NCBI GenBank assembly: GCA_964352985.1
Contig: CAYGUK010000056.1
Location: forward strand, 1-24,475
Length of the DNA stretch: 24,475 nt
Direction: 5' to 3'
Source of the DNA: CAYGUK01 sp964352985
GTDB taxonomy: Bacteria > Pseudomonadota > Gammaproteobacteria > JAHCLG01
Shown here piece by piece: positions 15,612-24,475 of the stretch. Position numbers and translations under genes: made by a program. Each line of letters starts with the position of its first letter. The stretch's first letter is position 1. Below the pieces are notes generated by a model that was not told the DNA's origin, did no database searches, and was given only the letters and a program-made list of their open reading frames with translations.

Positions 15612-15855
15612 CGACATCACTTCAGTTGGGAAAAATCGTACTATTTTAGATGAAGGAAGATGGAAAAACAATTTTAATGTTTAGGGTTATTTTCCTCGAT
15701 AATCGCAAAGCGATTTAAATGAAGTTAAACTTTAAATCTCTATACTTGAAATGATATCGACTATGCATCAAAAATTAAAATATTATTTCCCAGTCTATTT
15801 TCAATTTAGAGAATACTTTCATTTAAAATTATTGTGATTAATATTTTATTTCTAG

Positions 15856-16728
15856 TTAAAAGTTTTGTCTAGGATACTGTCCTCCTTCTACCCCAAAACC
15901 ATCTCGGAATTCATCATCATCAACATCATCAACAAACTGCTCGTCGAATAAGGGAAGATCAGGTCGTAACATTAATGTTAATGATTCTGCTAAATCATCA
16001 TAGTCTACACGTTGTAATTGATTAATTTGCTCATCATCTTCTTCAAATTCACCCTCACCCTCAAGGTTGTAGAATCTAATTAAAGATTTATCATCTTCAT
16101 CTTCATTACCTGTTACTTCAATATTGCCATTTGCAATAAGTTCAGCAAACAAATTCAAAACTTCCCTATCAGAAGGCATTTGAAAATCAGGCCCATCGAG
16201 AATGACAGCATCTTGACTACCTAATAATTTATACGCATGTCTCAGAAAAAAAGCACGTCTCATATTTTCAACATCTGGATTATCCTCTTCACCTTCTCCA
16301 ATAAAATTGTGACCCACCGCAACAAAATAAGCTATGGCTTTATTTAATGTATAATCTACATTATCAATTGTCACCGTTGGATAATCATCAGCTAAATAAT
16401 CAAAATTTGCGTAATATCCAGTGTCTCTTATTGCATCTGCTAACATATGAGAAAACATTGATCTTTCAGCATCTAAACTTAAAAGAAATAAAATTTGATT
16501 TTCATTTAAATTATTAAGATTTACTTCGCGAAAAAATCTTCCATAATAGTCTATCAATTCTTCTGGTGATTGGTCAGGATCTAAACCTCGAAATTCAGTT
16601 TTCATAAATTCTATAATTGTGTCTGTAACATACCGGCGTTCATCAATTGGAATGGCATTCAATACTCTCCGCACAAATTCATCTTCATCAATTTGCAAAT
16701 TTCCTAGAATAAAATCAAAGTCAGGCAT
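15856..16728 (-). CDS. unrecognised acidic 290-residue protein
   Basis: No family is recognised. The protein is strikingly rich in Asp and Glu, most of all in the last 90 residues, where runs such as NEDEDDK, EFEEDDEQ and VDDVDDDEF occur. The N-terminal 170 residues look like a folded helical domain (DERRYVTDTIIEFMKTEF, ERSMFSHMLADAIRD, FFLRHAYKLLG). There is no signal peptide or membrane segment, so it is probably soluble. GAGAT about six bases before the ATG supports the start. It stands alone, 180 to 250 bp from its neighbours. In a Legionellales-like genome an orphan of this type could be a secreted effector, but no secretion signal can be judged here, so that is speculation. A calcium- or nucleic-acid-mimic role cannot be excluded. 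Confidence 0.75.
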   Translation of the reverse strand: MPDFDFILGNLQIDEDEFVRRVLNAIPIDERRYVTDTIIEFMKTEFRGLDPDQSPEELIDYYGRFFREVNLNNLNENQILFLLSLDAERSMFSHMLADAIRDTGYYANFDYLADDYPTVTIDNVDYTLNKAIAYFVAVGHNFIGEGEEDNPDVENMRRAFFLRHAYKLLGSQDAVILDGPDFQMPSDREVLNLFAELIANGNIEVTGNEDEDDKSLIRFYNLEGEGEFEEDDEQINQLQRVDYDDLAESLTLMLRPDLPLFDEQFVDDVDDDEFRDGFGVEGGQYPRQNF

Positions 16729-16898
16729 AGTTGATCTCGCTTATATTTATTAATTTTTTAAACCCAGATCAGTCCATAGAAATGTTATATTATATTAGCA
16801 TACAACCTGTTTTTATTAAAGGATAAGGGTGTGCATATTATTTTTGTACACTCTATCGTTTTATTTTAGACAAAAATAAACAAAATAAATCAAAGTGG

Positions 16899-17471
16899 TT
16901 ACATAACACTTAAATCAACAGACAATAACGCGGAAGATAAAACATCATTTTTATTTATATCAGAAAATAGCTTTTCTTTATTCAAACAATAAATAATTAA
17001 ATCTTCTTTATTAAAAGTCACCCCTGCTTGTTGATGTAATAAGTCATATTTTCGAAGTGTGGTTTGATAAAGACCGGTAAACTCATTAATTAAAATTTCT
17101 AGCAAACTAAACATATTATTTATGTTATTCTGCCATAAATTTTGCGGCTTTGTGTTTAAATCACTGGCGATTTTCTCTTTAAAACTTCTTTTGAGATGGT
17201 TGATATTATCAACTGTTAGTTTGATATTAAAATCATCATTGTTTAGTCGAGCATAATAACTGCAAATCATTTTTTTGATCATGATCATCGATTTATATTT
17301 TTTATTAGTTATCGGCAACTGTTTATAAATATTATAAAGACTTTGCTGGGCCAAATAAAAAGAAGATTGGTTTTTAATTTTAGCGACATCTCTAAAAAGT
17401 TGCATTATCTTATCATTAACTTGAAATTTTTTAGAAAGTGTATAAAGATATTGCTTAAAAAACATCTGCAT
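16899..17471 (-). CDS. unrecognised basic 190-residue protein
   Basis: No family is recognised. The 190 residues are Lys- and Asn-rich, mostly helical by appearance, with no clear signal peptide or membrane segment. Two ATGs are possible, 17471 and 17465 (MQMFF); neither has a convincing ribosome site. The lack of a site and the extreme AT content make this gene less certain than its neighbours, although a frame this long without stops in AT-rich DNA is unlikely by chance. It stands alone between the acidic orphan gene and gloA. An orphan effector or phage-derived protein is conceivable, but nothing in the sequence shows it. Confidence 0.6.
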   Translation of the reverse strand: MQMFFKQYLYTLSKKFQVNDKIMQLFRDVAKIKNQSSFYLAQQSLYNIYKQLPITNKKYKSMIMIKKMICSYYARLNNDDFNIKLTVDNINHLKRSFKEKIASDLNTKPQNLWQNNINNMFSLLEILINEFTGLYQTTLRKYDLLHQQAGVTFNKEDLIIYCLNKEKLFSDINKNDVLSSALLSVDLSVM

Positions 17472-17861
17472 TACTTGGCTTTTTTTGTAGCATTTTTTGT
17501 ATTAGTAACTTTTACCCAGTTAGGAAAATGATTGAAATTAATCAAGAAATGTATTGTAAAATAGCTGACTTCCTATCACTTTTTCATTCGCAAGCTAAAC
17601 CCCGCGGGGAAAAGATAATTGACTTCGCTAAACTTCGAGTTTCTTAAAATTCCCATTATTGAGGTTTCTGTCGCCTTGGATTTTCTCTGTTTTATTTTCT
17701 TAAGAACATATGCTTTCCAATTAATTTCATTTTGTAATATAGAAATTCCTTTTTTAAATATTCTTAAATAGAATAAATTGAATATCTATGCCATTTTCAG
17801 GACTGATAATAAATTTTAGGCCATTCCTAGTTCATAATTTACTTAAGGTCAGTCCACAAAT
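17472..17861. other. gene-free stretch upstream of the 190-residue gene
   Basis: The 390-bp AT-rich stretch lies between two minus-strand genes. The only notable structure is a GC-only palindrome CCCCGCGGGG (17600-17609) in otherwise AT-rich DNA; its two arms leave at most a 4-base loop, so it is a poor terminator. No coding frame or RNA gene is seen. Confidence 0.45.
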
Positions 17862-18242
17862 TTAATGTTGAATCAACTCTATCTTATAACCGTCAGGATC
17901 TTCAACAAAAGCAATGACTGTTGTTCCATGCTGCATCGGACCTGGCTCGCGCGTCACCTTGCCACCATGATTTTTGATTTGTTCACAGGTTTTATAAATA
18001 TCATTAACCCCAATTGCAATATGACCAAACCCATCACCTATATTATATTGGTCAGTACCATAATTATAAGTTAATTCAATTACAGTAGTATCTTCTTCAG
18101 CGCCATAACCAACAAACGCCAATGTAAATTTACCTTCTGGAAAATCTTTTTGACGTAATAGTTTCATGCCTAAAACTGATGTATAAAATTCGATTGATTT
18201 ATCTAAATTTCCGACTCGGATCATAGTGTGTAAAATTCGCAT
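17862..18242 (-). CDS. gloA: lactoylglutathione lyase (glyoxalase I)
   Basis: The 126-residue enzyme turns the hemithioacetal of methylglyoxal and glutathione into S-lactoylglutathione, the first step of methylglyoxal detoxification in the cytoplasm. All four metal ligands of the Escherichia coli nickel enzyme are present at the same numbers: His5, Glu56, His74 and Glu122. Landmarks are HTMIRVGNLDKSIEFY at the start, GFGHIAIGV around His74 and VEDPDGYKIELIQ at the end. The length is near the family's usual 130-135. GGAG sits nine bases before the ATG. It is a single-gene unit. The short bacterial length, without the insertions of the human and yeast enzymes, fits the Ni/Co-activated class rather than the zinc class. 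Confidence 0.95.
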   Translation of the reverse strand: MRILHTMIRVGNLDKSIEFYTSVLGMKLLRQKDFPEGKFTLAFVGYGAEEDTTVIELTYNYGTDQYNIGDGFGHIAIGVNDIYKTCEQIKNHGGKVTREPGPMQHGTTVIAFVEDPDGYKIELIQH

Positions 18243-18386
18243 TGATATATCTCCGTTAAAATTTCTACTTATTTATGCATTTTATGTTTTTAAATGTAAT
18301 TATACAATTGATAATAATTATACTTAAAATTAATGAGCCTGATAAAAAAATAAGTTCGAATAAATGCAACCTTAATAGTTTAGTTA

Positions 18387-19308
18387 TTAATATTGGAACT
18401 GCAAATCATCAGGATCTGTATCTTCTTCCTTTGATATTTGATCATCACAATATTTCTTATATTGCGCTTCATCAATTTTTATCTGAATATCAAAACTATT
18501 TGTATCTATAGGAATTTTTAAACTTATCATCGCTCGAAGTAGGCTTTGTTTGTATTTCGAAAATATTCGTGTAGTTTTACTATAATTATCATCAATACCG
18601 GGATCAAAAAAAGCATTAAGACAATGTTTTGCCGAGAGAGTAAACAACCTCTCCGCACAATCTGCAGCATCATATCCAAGCTTGAGATAAGCATGATATA
18701 AGTTAATATATTCAGGTTGATCAGGAATTATTTGAATAAAACGATTTGTTAGAAAATTGAATACTAAACTAAGCTGGATAAAACCAGGTGTAAAATGATG
18801 TTTTGCTAATATCATGGCAACTTTTATCAACAAATAGTAGGTTTTAGCTAATACTTCGGTACTTTCTTTGCCTTCAATGCGTTTTATTTTATTTTTAAGT
18901 TTACAAATTAATTCGACAAAAGCAGGATAGCAATGATGCTTAATAGCAAGCTTAAAATGCTTATTTGCTTTTGTCTTATCGGTGTCCTCAAGATGGCAGT
19001 ATTGATGATAATGATAAAGCCCCTTCATGAGATCAAAAGAATGGATATTCCAGAGACAATAAAAACCAGGCCTTGACGTTTCTATTAAATCTTTACTAAC
19101 AACTTCATCATAAGATGAATGCTTGCCAAAGGCTATCCCAATAAGACTTCAACTTAGGGCTTTTACATAATGCAATCAACGCTGATTGCTCATCTTCTGG
19201 AAGAACAAATATCAGACCAAACAATACTGAACATTTTAATTTTTTGATATCATCAATCGTTTTTGGAATGTCTAGAGATGGCGTACCTCTTTGTTTTTGT
19301 CCTAACAT
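18387..19308 (-). pseudogene. unrecognised helical protein gene split by a frameshift
   Basis: Two reading frames appear to make one gene. The first runs from the ATG at 19308 (AGGACAGAG upstream) through ALCKSPKLKSYWDSLW and stops at 19108. The second is open from just after a TGA near 19151 and continues as IAFGKHSSYDEVV, ETSRPGFYCLWNIHSF, then LMKGLYHYHQYC to the stop at 18387. Joining them near 19118-19135 takes a one-base shift and gives about 306 residues. The downstream ATG at 19028 starts in the middle of a conserved-looking block, so it is probably not a natural start. The helical repeats in the second part (DKTKANKHFKLAIKHHCYPA and others) are reminiscent of TPR or Sel1-like proteins, though no repeat unit is clear. 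The cause may be decay or a sequencing error. The family is not recognised. Confidence 0.65.
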
Positions 19309-19411
19309 TTTTACTCTGTCCTGCAATAATTCTTAAAATAATAGTTTCCTATTTTAAGTAGGAATGTAAATTAGATTGATTTCAACTGACTAATCATAGC
19401 AAAAAAACGTT

Positions 19412-21790
19412 TCATTGTCTGAATGATTTTACATTCCATATCTCTGGAACAACAACACGACTGGTTTCTTCCACATGTTTCTCGACAAGATACGTAGCGC
19501 CTATAACTTCAGCAGCAGTTGGTTGTGTTTCATCTATAATCTCTTCTATTTCAGATAATTGACTATGTCTTTTCTTTGCCTCAATCTCCCTAAATAACAT
19601 TCCCGCCTGAGTTGGTGATGACGCATAGATAGGTGGTAGGGGTAGTACTTCTATCGAAGTAATCTCCTGAGACAATTTTGGTTCTACTTCTACCACAACA
19701 TCTAAATCACAGGTATTGATACCAAATAAAAAATAATGTTCTCTTAAACCTTCAGTTATTACCCTAGGTAAAATAAGACAAGTGAGTTCCTCTATTGATT
19801 GAATACCATGGGGTAACTGTCTTCGAATATTAATGATTAAATTTGCAACATTCTCAGTAAAATAAGAAATTTTGCTTCTATCTAATATAGATTGACAAAT
19901 TTCTAACGCTAATTCTTTTGCTGAAATGATTTCGACTGGTCTAGCCAACGCATCCGTAAACAGAGTTAACAACATACGTTGAAATTCTGTCATTTTTTTG
20001 TAGGGGATAGTTTCACCTAAATTTGTCCGATATAATTCAATTAAGTTTATTAAAATTTCCACCATATCCTTTTGAAACAACTCTTTATTCAATAGCAAGC
20101 TGCGCTCAATTTGAGTCATCAATTCTACTTTGGTCGCGAGATTCATTTCTGCATTTCCATAATGTCCTATACCGGCAGGCGTAACGAGTTCGCCAGGAAA
20201 ATCTTCAGTAAATTGTAGTGAAGCAACCATTTTTGGAATGATTATTTCAGCTCGCCACACTGTCATCGGACCTGAATTTATTTCTGCAGATAAGGTTGAT
20301 GAATGCCTGAGTGACTCTCGTAAGAACTCTTCTCGAACAATCTTAGGTAATTTAATACTTGCACTGATTGCAGCAGCAGCCCAAATTGCAATTTTTCGAT
20401 TTTTACTAATTAAGCCAACAGGTATACGGTCATGGGAATGACCGGATTCTTCACGATAATGAAGAGGTTGAAATTCAGTCGGACAATCTAATAATACTTT
20501 TGATGGTTTTGTTCCAATCGCAACAACGAGATGATTGCATAATAAAGTTGCCTCTATGTTTTGGAATTCCTTATCGCGACTTTTTTTAGCTGATTTTTTG
20601 AAACTAACAATTATTTGTCTATCCGATATAGTCGTCACATCAACAATGGATCCAACATAAATATGTTTTGGTGCGAACTTAAAAACATCTTGATACATCC
20701 TATTCATGTTTCTAACACGTTGAAGACTTTCTGCTTTTTTTGAGATCCACACATAAGATGTGACTTTTGGGTGTTTACCAATCATAATATCATATACTAT
20801 TGCAGCCGCTCTTGCGCCACCGCCATAAATAACCACATGGCCATGTAAATCAGGTAACATTTCATCTTCATTACCATAAGATATGCACCGATTTTTCAGT
20901 AAAATCTTTTCTACTTCTGCAGATAATTGATCTTGATTTAACTTAAGTACTGGCCCCATACCAGTGCACATATCAAGGTGTTTTGTATAAATATACTTTA
21001 CGCCCCTTTGATTGGGTAACATAATAGCGATACGAACAAAATAGTCTTCACTTTGCCAAGTAACATCATCATCAAATTGTTCACGCGTTTCTATTTTAAT
21101 AACTTCTGCCATAGCAATTGGCATGTCTAAATCGCATTGTGAAGTGATCATTGCATCATTAAAATCAGCAGATACTGTAACAGCATAAGGATTTTCATTC
21201 GCACTGAGTAACCGGTGCACTGCATAATCATAGGAAGTCATCGAAGAATAATAAGGCGTGTTTGCATGATGAGTTTACCCCATTAATCCTTTACCATCTT
21301 TGCTAAATTGTGGTGTTGACTGTGGATGAGTAAGAACCAAACATGATAATCCTGATAATTTATCATTATACGCCCGCTCTGTTTTAATTTTTTCATCAGC
21401 TTCTCCATCATCTACTCGAATCACTTTATCAAAGTCACCACGCCCTTCTCTAAAACGTTGGTAAACGGCCGTTCCTGTAGGACCTGCGCCAACAATAACT
21501 CTATCAAAATAGATTGGCTCCAAATCAGCAGAAATCGAAGTGGTCATTTTTATGATATCTATCTTATGTAAAACTCGATAAAATTGTCTGAGTAAAATTA
21601 ATTCACGCTCTATTAAGTCAGCAGGAAAACTTAACTTTTTACTTAATGATAATTCGGCAATGTAATTCGCTTTTAGTTGAGCAATCTTTTTAATTTCAAG
21701 CTCTAACTGTGATTTTAAATCTTCTAATTGATCAAAAGTCAAATCATCGAGTGAATCAAGCATACCAATAGTGAACAAAACTGCTGACAT
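19412..21790 (-). pseudogene. large FAD/NAD(P)-binding oxidoreductase-like protein, split by in-frame TAA
   Basis: A 171-codon frame (21790-21275) and a 609-codon frame (21241-19412) are in the same phase. Only one TAA (21275-21277) and eleven sense codons separate them. The joined product would be about 792 residues. It has a helical N-terminus, an FAD-type fold motif GAGPTG at residues 101-106 (FDRVIVGAGPTG), a second dinucleotide motif IYGGGARA about 320 residues in, VVAIGTKPS as in flavoprotein oxidoreductases, and a long helical C-terminus of unknown role. The ATG at 21241 has no ribosome site, which argues against a separate second gene; the first ATG has AAGAAG upstream. It might be a flavin monooxygenase or pyridine nucleotide-disulphide reductase relative; I cannot name the family. 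Stop readthrough is possible but unsupported. Confidence 0.7.
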
Positions 21791-21893
21791 ATTTTTCTTC
21801 TTATTTTTCAGGTACCCCTGATTTTTTTTGTTAATTTTACTTAGTGAAAAAAATCAAAATAATACTAAAAAATAAAAACCTAAAACTAAAAGA

Positions 21894-22165
21894 TTAAATA
21901 TCTGAATGGTCAAGTCCTGTAAAATTAAAATCAAATAGTTTTGTTAGCGCATGGCATAAGAATTTTTCATCGTTTGTTGAAGCTTGATTTATAGATTGTG
22001 ATGGGAAATGCATTATCTTTCTACTGAGACAATGCCCTAATAAAGCGACGACATCATCGACGGCCTTTCCTTTTTGCAATTGAAGTAGTGCGTATTGAAT
22101 TTCTATTTGACATAGGTTTTAATTTTGCACGATAGCCTTTGATGATTTGGTTTTTTTCTTGATTC
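21894..22165 (-). pseudogene. hemA: C-terminal remnant of glutamyl-tRNA reductase
   Basis: The minus-strand reading gives IEIQYALLQLQKGKAVDD, VVALLGHCLSRKIMHFPSQS and a tail ending TKLFDFNFTG. This fits the C-terminal dimerisation region of HemA (family pattern: A-L-x-x-L-x-x-G, then L-T-x-K-[LI]-[LM]-H-x-P, then a helix ending L-F). Just upstream, in a different frame, NQEKNQIIKGYRAKLKPM matches the preceding HemA helix, so a one-base shift lies near 22107-22120. HemA is normally about 420 residues; only about 90 are left. The remnant begins exactly where the IS66-type element starts, and no hemA sequence is seen on the far side of the element. The enzyme reduces glutamyl-tRNA in haem synthesis, so a complete copy is presumably elsewhere. 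Confidence 0.72.
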
Positions 22166-23866
22166 GTATCTACTCACCCCTAAACAAATCTTGCCCAGTA
22201 ATCGCCATCTGAATAGCAATAAACGAGTTACTGCCATTATTATTTATAGTTTGTAAAAAACTAGAAATTCTGCAATATGCCTCGGCATAAATTTTGTTAC
22301 GAAAACACCCAGAGATATTTTGTTTAACTTTAGCCATTCTAAGATCACGTTCAGCGCGGTTATTAGTAAATGAAACGTCAGCTATTCTAGCAAATAATAA
22401 CACGGCCGATTCATGTTCATTCAAACGGTCCCAAAGATTATGCGCATCGGATTTAGCGAGCTTACCTCGTTTTCCTTGTGCTTTAGCTGGAGTTCAGCTT
22501 CGCCTCGAGTGATGATATTCCGATAACGTTTTTGTAAATTAGCATACTCACTTTTAGTCAATTTTTTCTGTCGTCGTTTAGCCACTAATTTGCAAGTCGC
22601 TTGTAGTAGTCGCTATATATTTTTCGCCCAACGATAGCCATTTGAATCAATGATAAAAGTTAATTCGCGCAACAAATGTGAGCCGCATAAGCCATGTTGG
22701 CAATTATCATACGCCAAATAGGATGCCCAACAATCATGAATAATGGCACCACCGTACTTTGGAATAATATCGATATCATTGATCGCCGCTTTTCCTCGTG
22801 ACGGATGTAAAAATTTTAACGTTATGTCACCCGAAGAATAGACATGTATCCAATGATTTTCTTTATTGACTCTCAGTGAGGTTTCATCCACATGGATAGC
22901 AGGTTGTGATAATAACTGCTCAATCGCCTGCTTTTCCCAATCACCTAATAGTGCATGTAATCGTAATACAAAATTAAGAATAGTGGCTTCTGAAAAGGTA
23001 ATAGCGAAGATAGATTGAATCAATGTTGTGATCCGTTTTAATGGGATCATTTGACAAATTAATAGATTCAGGACATAGGCTTTTAATCCATTACCATACT
23101 GTAATGGTGATGATCTCGCTTTAGGAAAATGGGCTTTAACCGTTGTGTGACAGTGCTCGCAGGTTTTTACTTCAGCATTATAACGCTCAATGGTTTTTTC
23201 AAAAATAATATCTATTTTCGTTCTGGTTTCATACTTATCACACGCTGTATTAATTAAATTATGACCACAACTCTCGCATACATCTACTGTTAATAAGATT
23301 ACAGATTTTGTTACTTTAGTGTTATTTGCTATGCCGTCTTTTAATGATTTATCTTTTCCATGGCTACCTTCTTTTGTTTTGCTTGTGTCATCTTTTTCTG
23401 TCTGCGAAGATGGCTTGCTTGAATTCAGCGTTGTCTTTTTTGTGTTCTTTTCCAAAAAGATTGATAATATTAAATCGATGATCATGAACATGCTATTAAA
23501 AAGCATAATACTTTCGCTTGTTAATTTCTTTGATTTTTTTAATTTCGTTAAAGGTTGACTTGATTTCATCAAGTTTTTCTCGTACCGAGCTTTTATCTAA
23601 ATTTACCATATTCTTTTATCATATGTTTATATAAATCGAATGATAACATAGACTTTTTTGACGCTTATATTTGATCAGTATTCAACATAATTTACTTTTT
23701 GGATTAAAAATCATTCCATACCATTATTTTAATCTCTCATGATCTCTATTTGCCTTATATGACGTATTTTCCATCGCTTCAGATTTTTTATTTTTACACC
23801 CTGAAAATCTTGTCAAATTTTTTTTGCTTTTCTATATTGTTTTTTTTATTAGGGGTGAGTAGTTAT
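22166..23866 (-). mobile_element. IS66-family element, ISBst12-like, degenerate
   Basis: The element holds one transposase pseudogene and no accessory tnpA or tnpB, as in the ISBst12 group. Terminal inverted repeats are CTACTCACCCCTAA at 22170-22183 and its reverse complement at 23849-23862. Extending outward they become GTATCTACTC on one side and ATAACTACTC on the other, which sets the outer limits at about 22166 and 23866. I see no matching 8-bp target duplication, so the flanks may have rearranged. The left end truncates the hemA remnant. Confidence 0.75.
22170..23609 (-). pseudogene. IS66-family transposase, broken
   Basis: The main open frame (23572-22613) carries the IS66 zinc finger (CESCGHNL then CEHCHTTV), followed by the DDE core: Asp in AIHVDETSLR and Asp in IIHDCWASYLAY, then HLLREL. 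It stops at a TAG (22613-22615) directly after RWAKNI. The same frame then continues RLLQATCKLVAKRRQKKLTK and YRNIITRGEAEL, and a frameshift near 22480-22510 leads into KRGKLAKSDAHNLWDRLNEH. The C-terminal piece (22424-22170) holds the third catalytic residue in TNNRAERDLRMAK. An extra N-terminal frame from the ATG at 23609 (MVNLDKSSVREKLDEIKS) joins the main one by a shift in a run of A. At least two lesions make it inactive. An intact protein would be about 480 residues, normal for the group. Confidence 0.88.
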
Positions 23867-24123
23867 ATTACTATTTTATATATAAAAAGTGTAGCATGCA
23901 TTTTACTAAGACCAAGTGGTTGGCTATTTTTTTTATTCACCTGAAAATAATATGGCATATACAACAATCAAGCAGATACAAGATTTTATCTTTTCATTCT
24001 TAAACTAAACTCAGTAACTTTTAGAAAGACATAATTCGGTAAAATCATACTAGCACAATTTACCTTTAATCTTTTTTAGCGTAAATTTAATCTAGCGTTA
24101 AATTTCTTTTAAGTGACATTGTG
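23867..24123. other. AT-rich spacer after the IS66-type element
   Basis: No gene, repeat or terminator is recognised. The stretch carries the promoter region of the methyltransferase that follows; AAGTGA seven bases before the ATG at 24124 may be its ribosome site. The minus-strand translation shows no hemA sequence. Confidence 0.45.
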
Positions 24124-24475
24124 ATGAAATCATCTGATTTAAATAAAATTATCAATGAGTATTCCGCCAGCTATTGTCGATATTTACAAGAGTCCTATGG
24201 CCAAGGTATGATGTCTGAAGGTGGCGAAGAAGCCATTGAAAAAATGTTTATTTATGATGATCTCACTAATAAAACATTATTGGATATTGGATTTGGTTTA
24301 GGTGGTGTGGCATTTTATCTTGCTTAAAAATGTAACGCGACAGTTTATGGAATTGAAATCAATCCTTGGATGGTCGAAGAAGCTAAGAGAAAAACACCCA
24401 CTGATTTACTATCTCAAGTAAATTTTTTTACATATCATCCACAACAGAATTTAACATTTGATAATTACTTTTTTG
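24124..24475 (+). pseudogene. SAM-dependent methyltransferase with in-frame TAA, cut by window end
   Basis: The frame opens at the ATG at 24124 (a GTG at 24121 is also possible). It reads YGQGMMSEGGEEAIEKMF, which resembles the segment before motif I in phosphoethanolamine and related small-amine N-methyltransferases. Motif I is LLDIGFGLGGVAFYLA, then a TAA at 24325-24327. The same frame continues at once as KCNATVYGIEINPWMVEEAK, the expected strand-2 region with the acidic ribose-binding end, and stays open to the window end. One base change would restore the gene, so this is a recent nonsense lesion, a sequencing error or, less likely, a recoded stop. The acceptor is inferred only by resemblance. 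Its remaining C-terminal part lies outside the window. Confidence 0.72.

Noticed and set aside
15701..15715. AATCGC-AAA-GCGATT hairpin as a terminator for the acidic gene
   Set aside because: The stem is short and no T tract follows on the minus strand.
17600..17609. CCCCGCGGGG palindrome as a terminator
   Set aside because: It leaves at most a four-base loop with a three-pair stem and has no T tract.
19412..21241. The 609-codon frame as an independent complete gene
   Set aside because: It has no ribosome site and is in phase with the upstream frame across a single stop codon.
23750..23944. Plus-strand hydrophobic small protein
   Set aside because: It is T-rich DNA crossing the IS66-type element's terminus; the hydrophobic Phe/Leu content is explained by base composition.
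1..24475. CRISPR array, tRNA or rRNA genes
   Set aside because: No regularly spaced repeats and no tRNA- or rRNA-like sequence were seen on either strand.

Overview
The window is AT-rich and reads like a gammaproteobacterium. The protein families, the many orphan proteins and the pseudogene load suggest a host-associated member of the Legionellales (Legionella, Coxiella, Berkiella or Aquicella-like). That placement is inferred from gene content; there is no rRNA or marker gene to confirm it. A run of 10 Ns (9247-9256) marks an assembly gap.

0.5-7.1 kb: the clearest system is an isonitrile (isocyanide) biosynthetic operon on the minus strand. It reads isnA/pvcA (isonitrile synthase), isnB/pvcB (Fe(II)/2-oxoglutarate oxygenase), a PheA/TfdB-type FAD monooxygenase and an ATP-grasp ligase, tightly packed, then an unrecognised 335-residue protein 63 bp further on. 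A divergent LysR-type regulator shares the isnA promoter region, which carries an inverted repeat and a direct repeat. The monooxygenase and ligase differ from the tailoring genes of the classical pvcABCD and rhabduscin clusters, so the product may be new.

7.1-10.0 kb: an unknown 201-residue protein, a GrpB-family protein, a 144-bp MITE-like element with perfect 17-bp terminal repeats, and a VOC protein divergent from a WYL/YafY-type regulator.

10.0-13.3 kb: a second small metabolic cassette, arranged divergently. A methyltransferase and an ATP-grasp ligase paralogous to the first one lie on the minus strand; a FcoT-like hot-dog thioesterase candidate overlaps a second methyltransferase on the plus strand. 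The 61-100 bp between the two arms carries a perfect 8+8 palindrome.

13.6-18.2 kb: an SDR oxidoreductase, a Bcr/CflA-type MFS exporter, two unrecognised proteins (one very acidic) and glyoxalase I with all four metal ligands.

18.4-24.5 kb: a decaying region. It holds a frameshifted orphan gene, a large FAD/NAD(P)-binding protein split by one in-frame TAA, a C-terminal scrap of hemA (glutamyl-tRNA reductase) cut off by an IS66-family (ISBst12-like) element with a broken transposase, and a methyltransferase with an in-frame TAA that runs off the window end.
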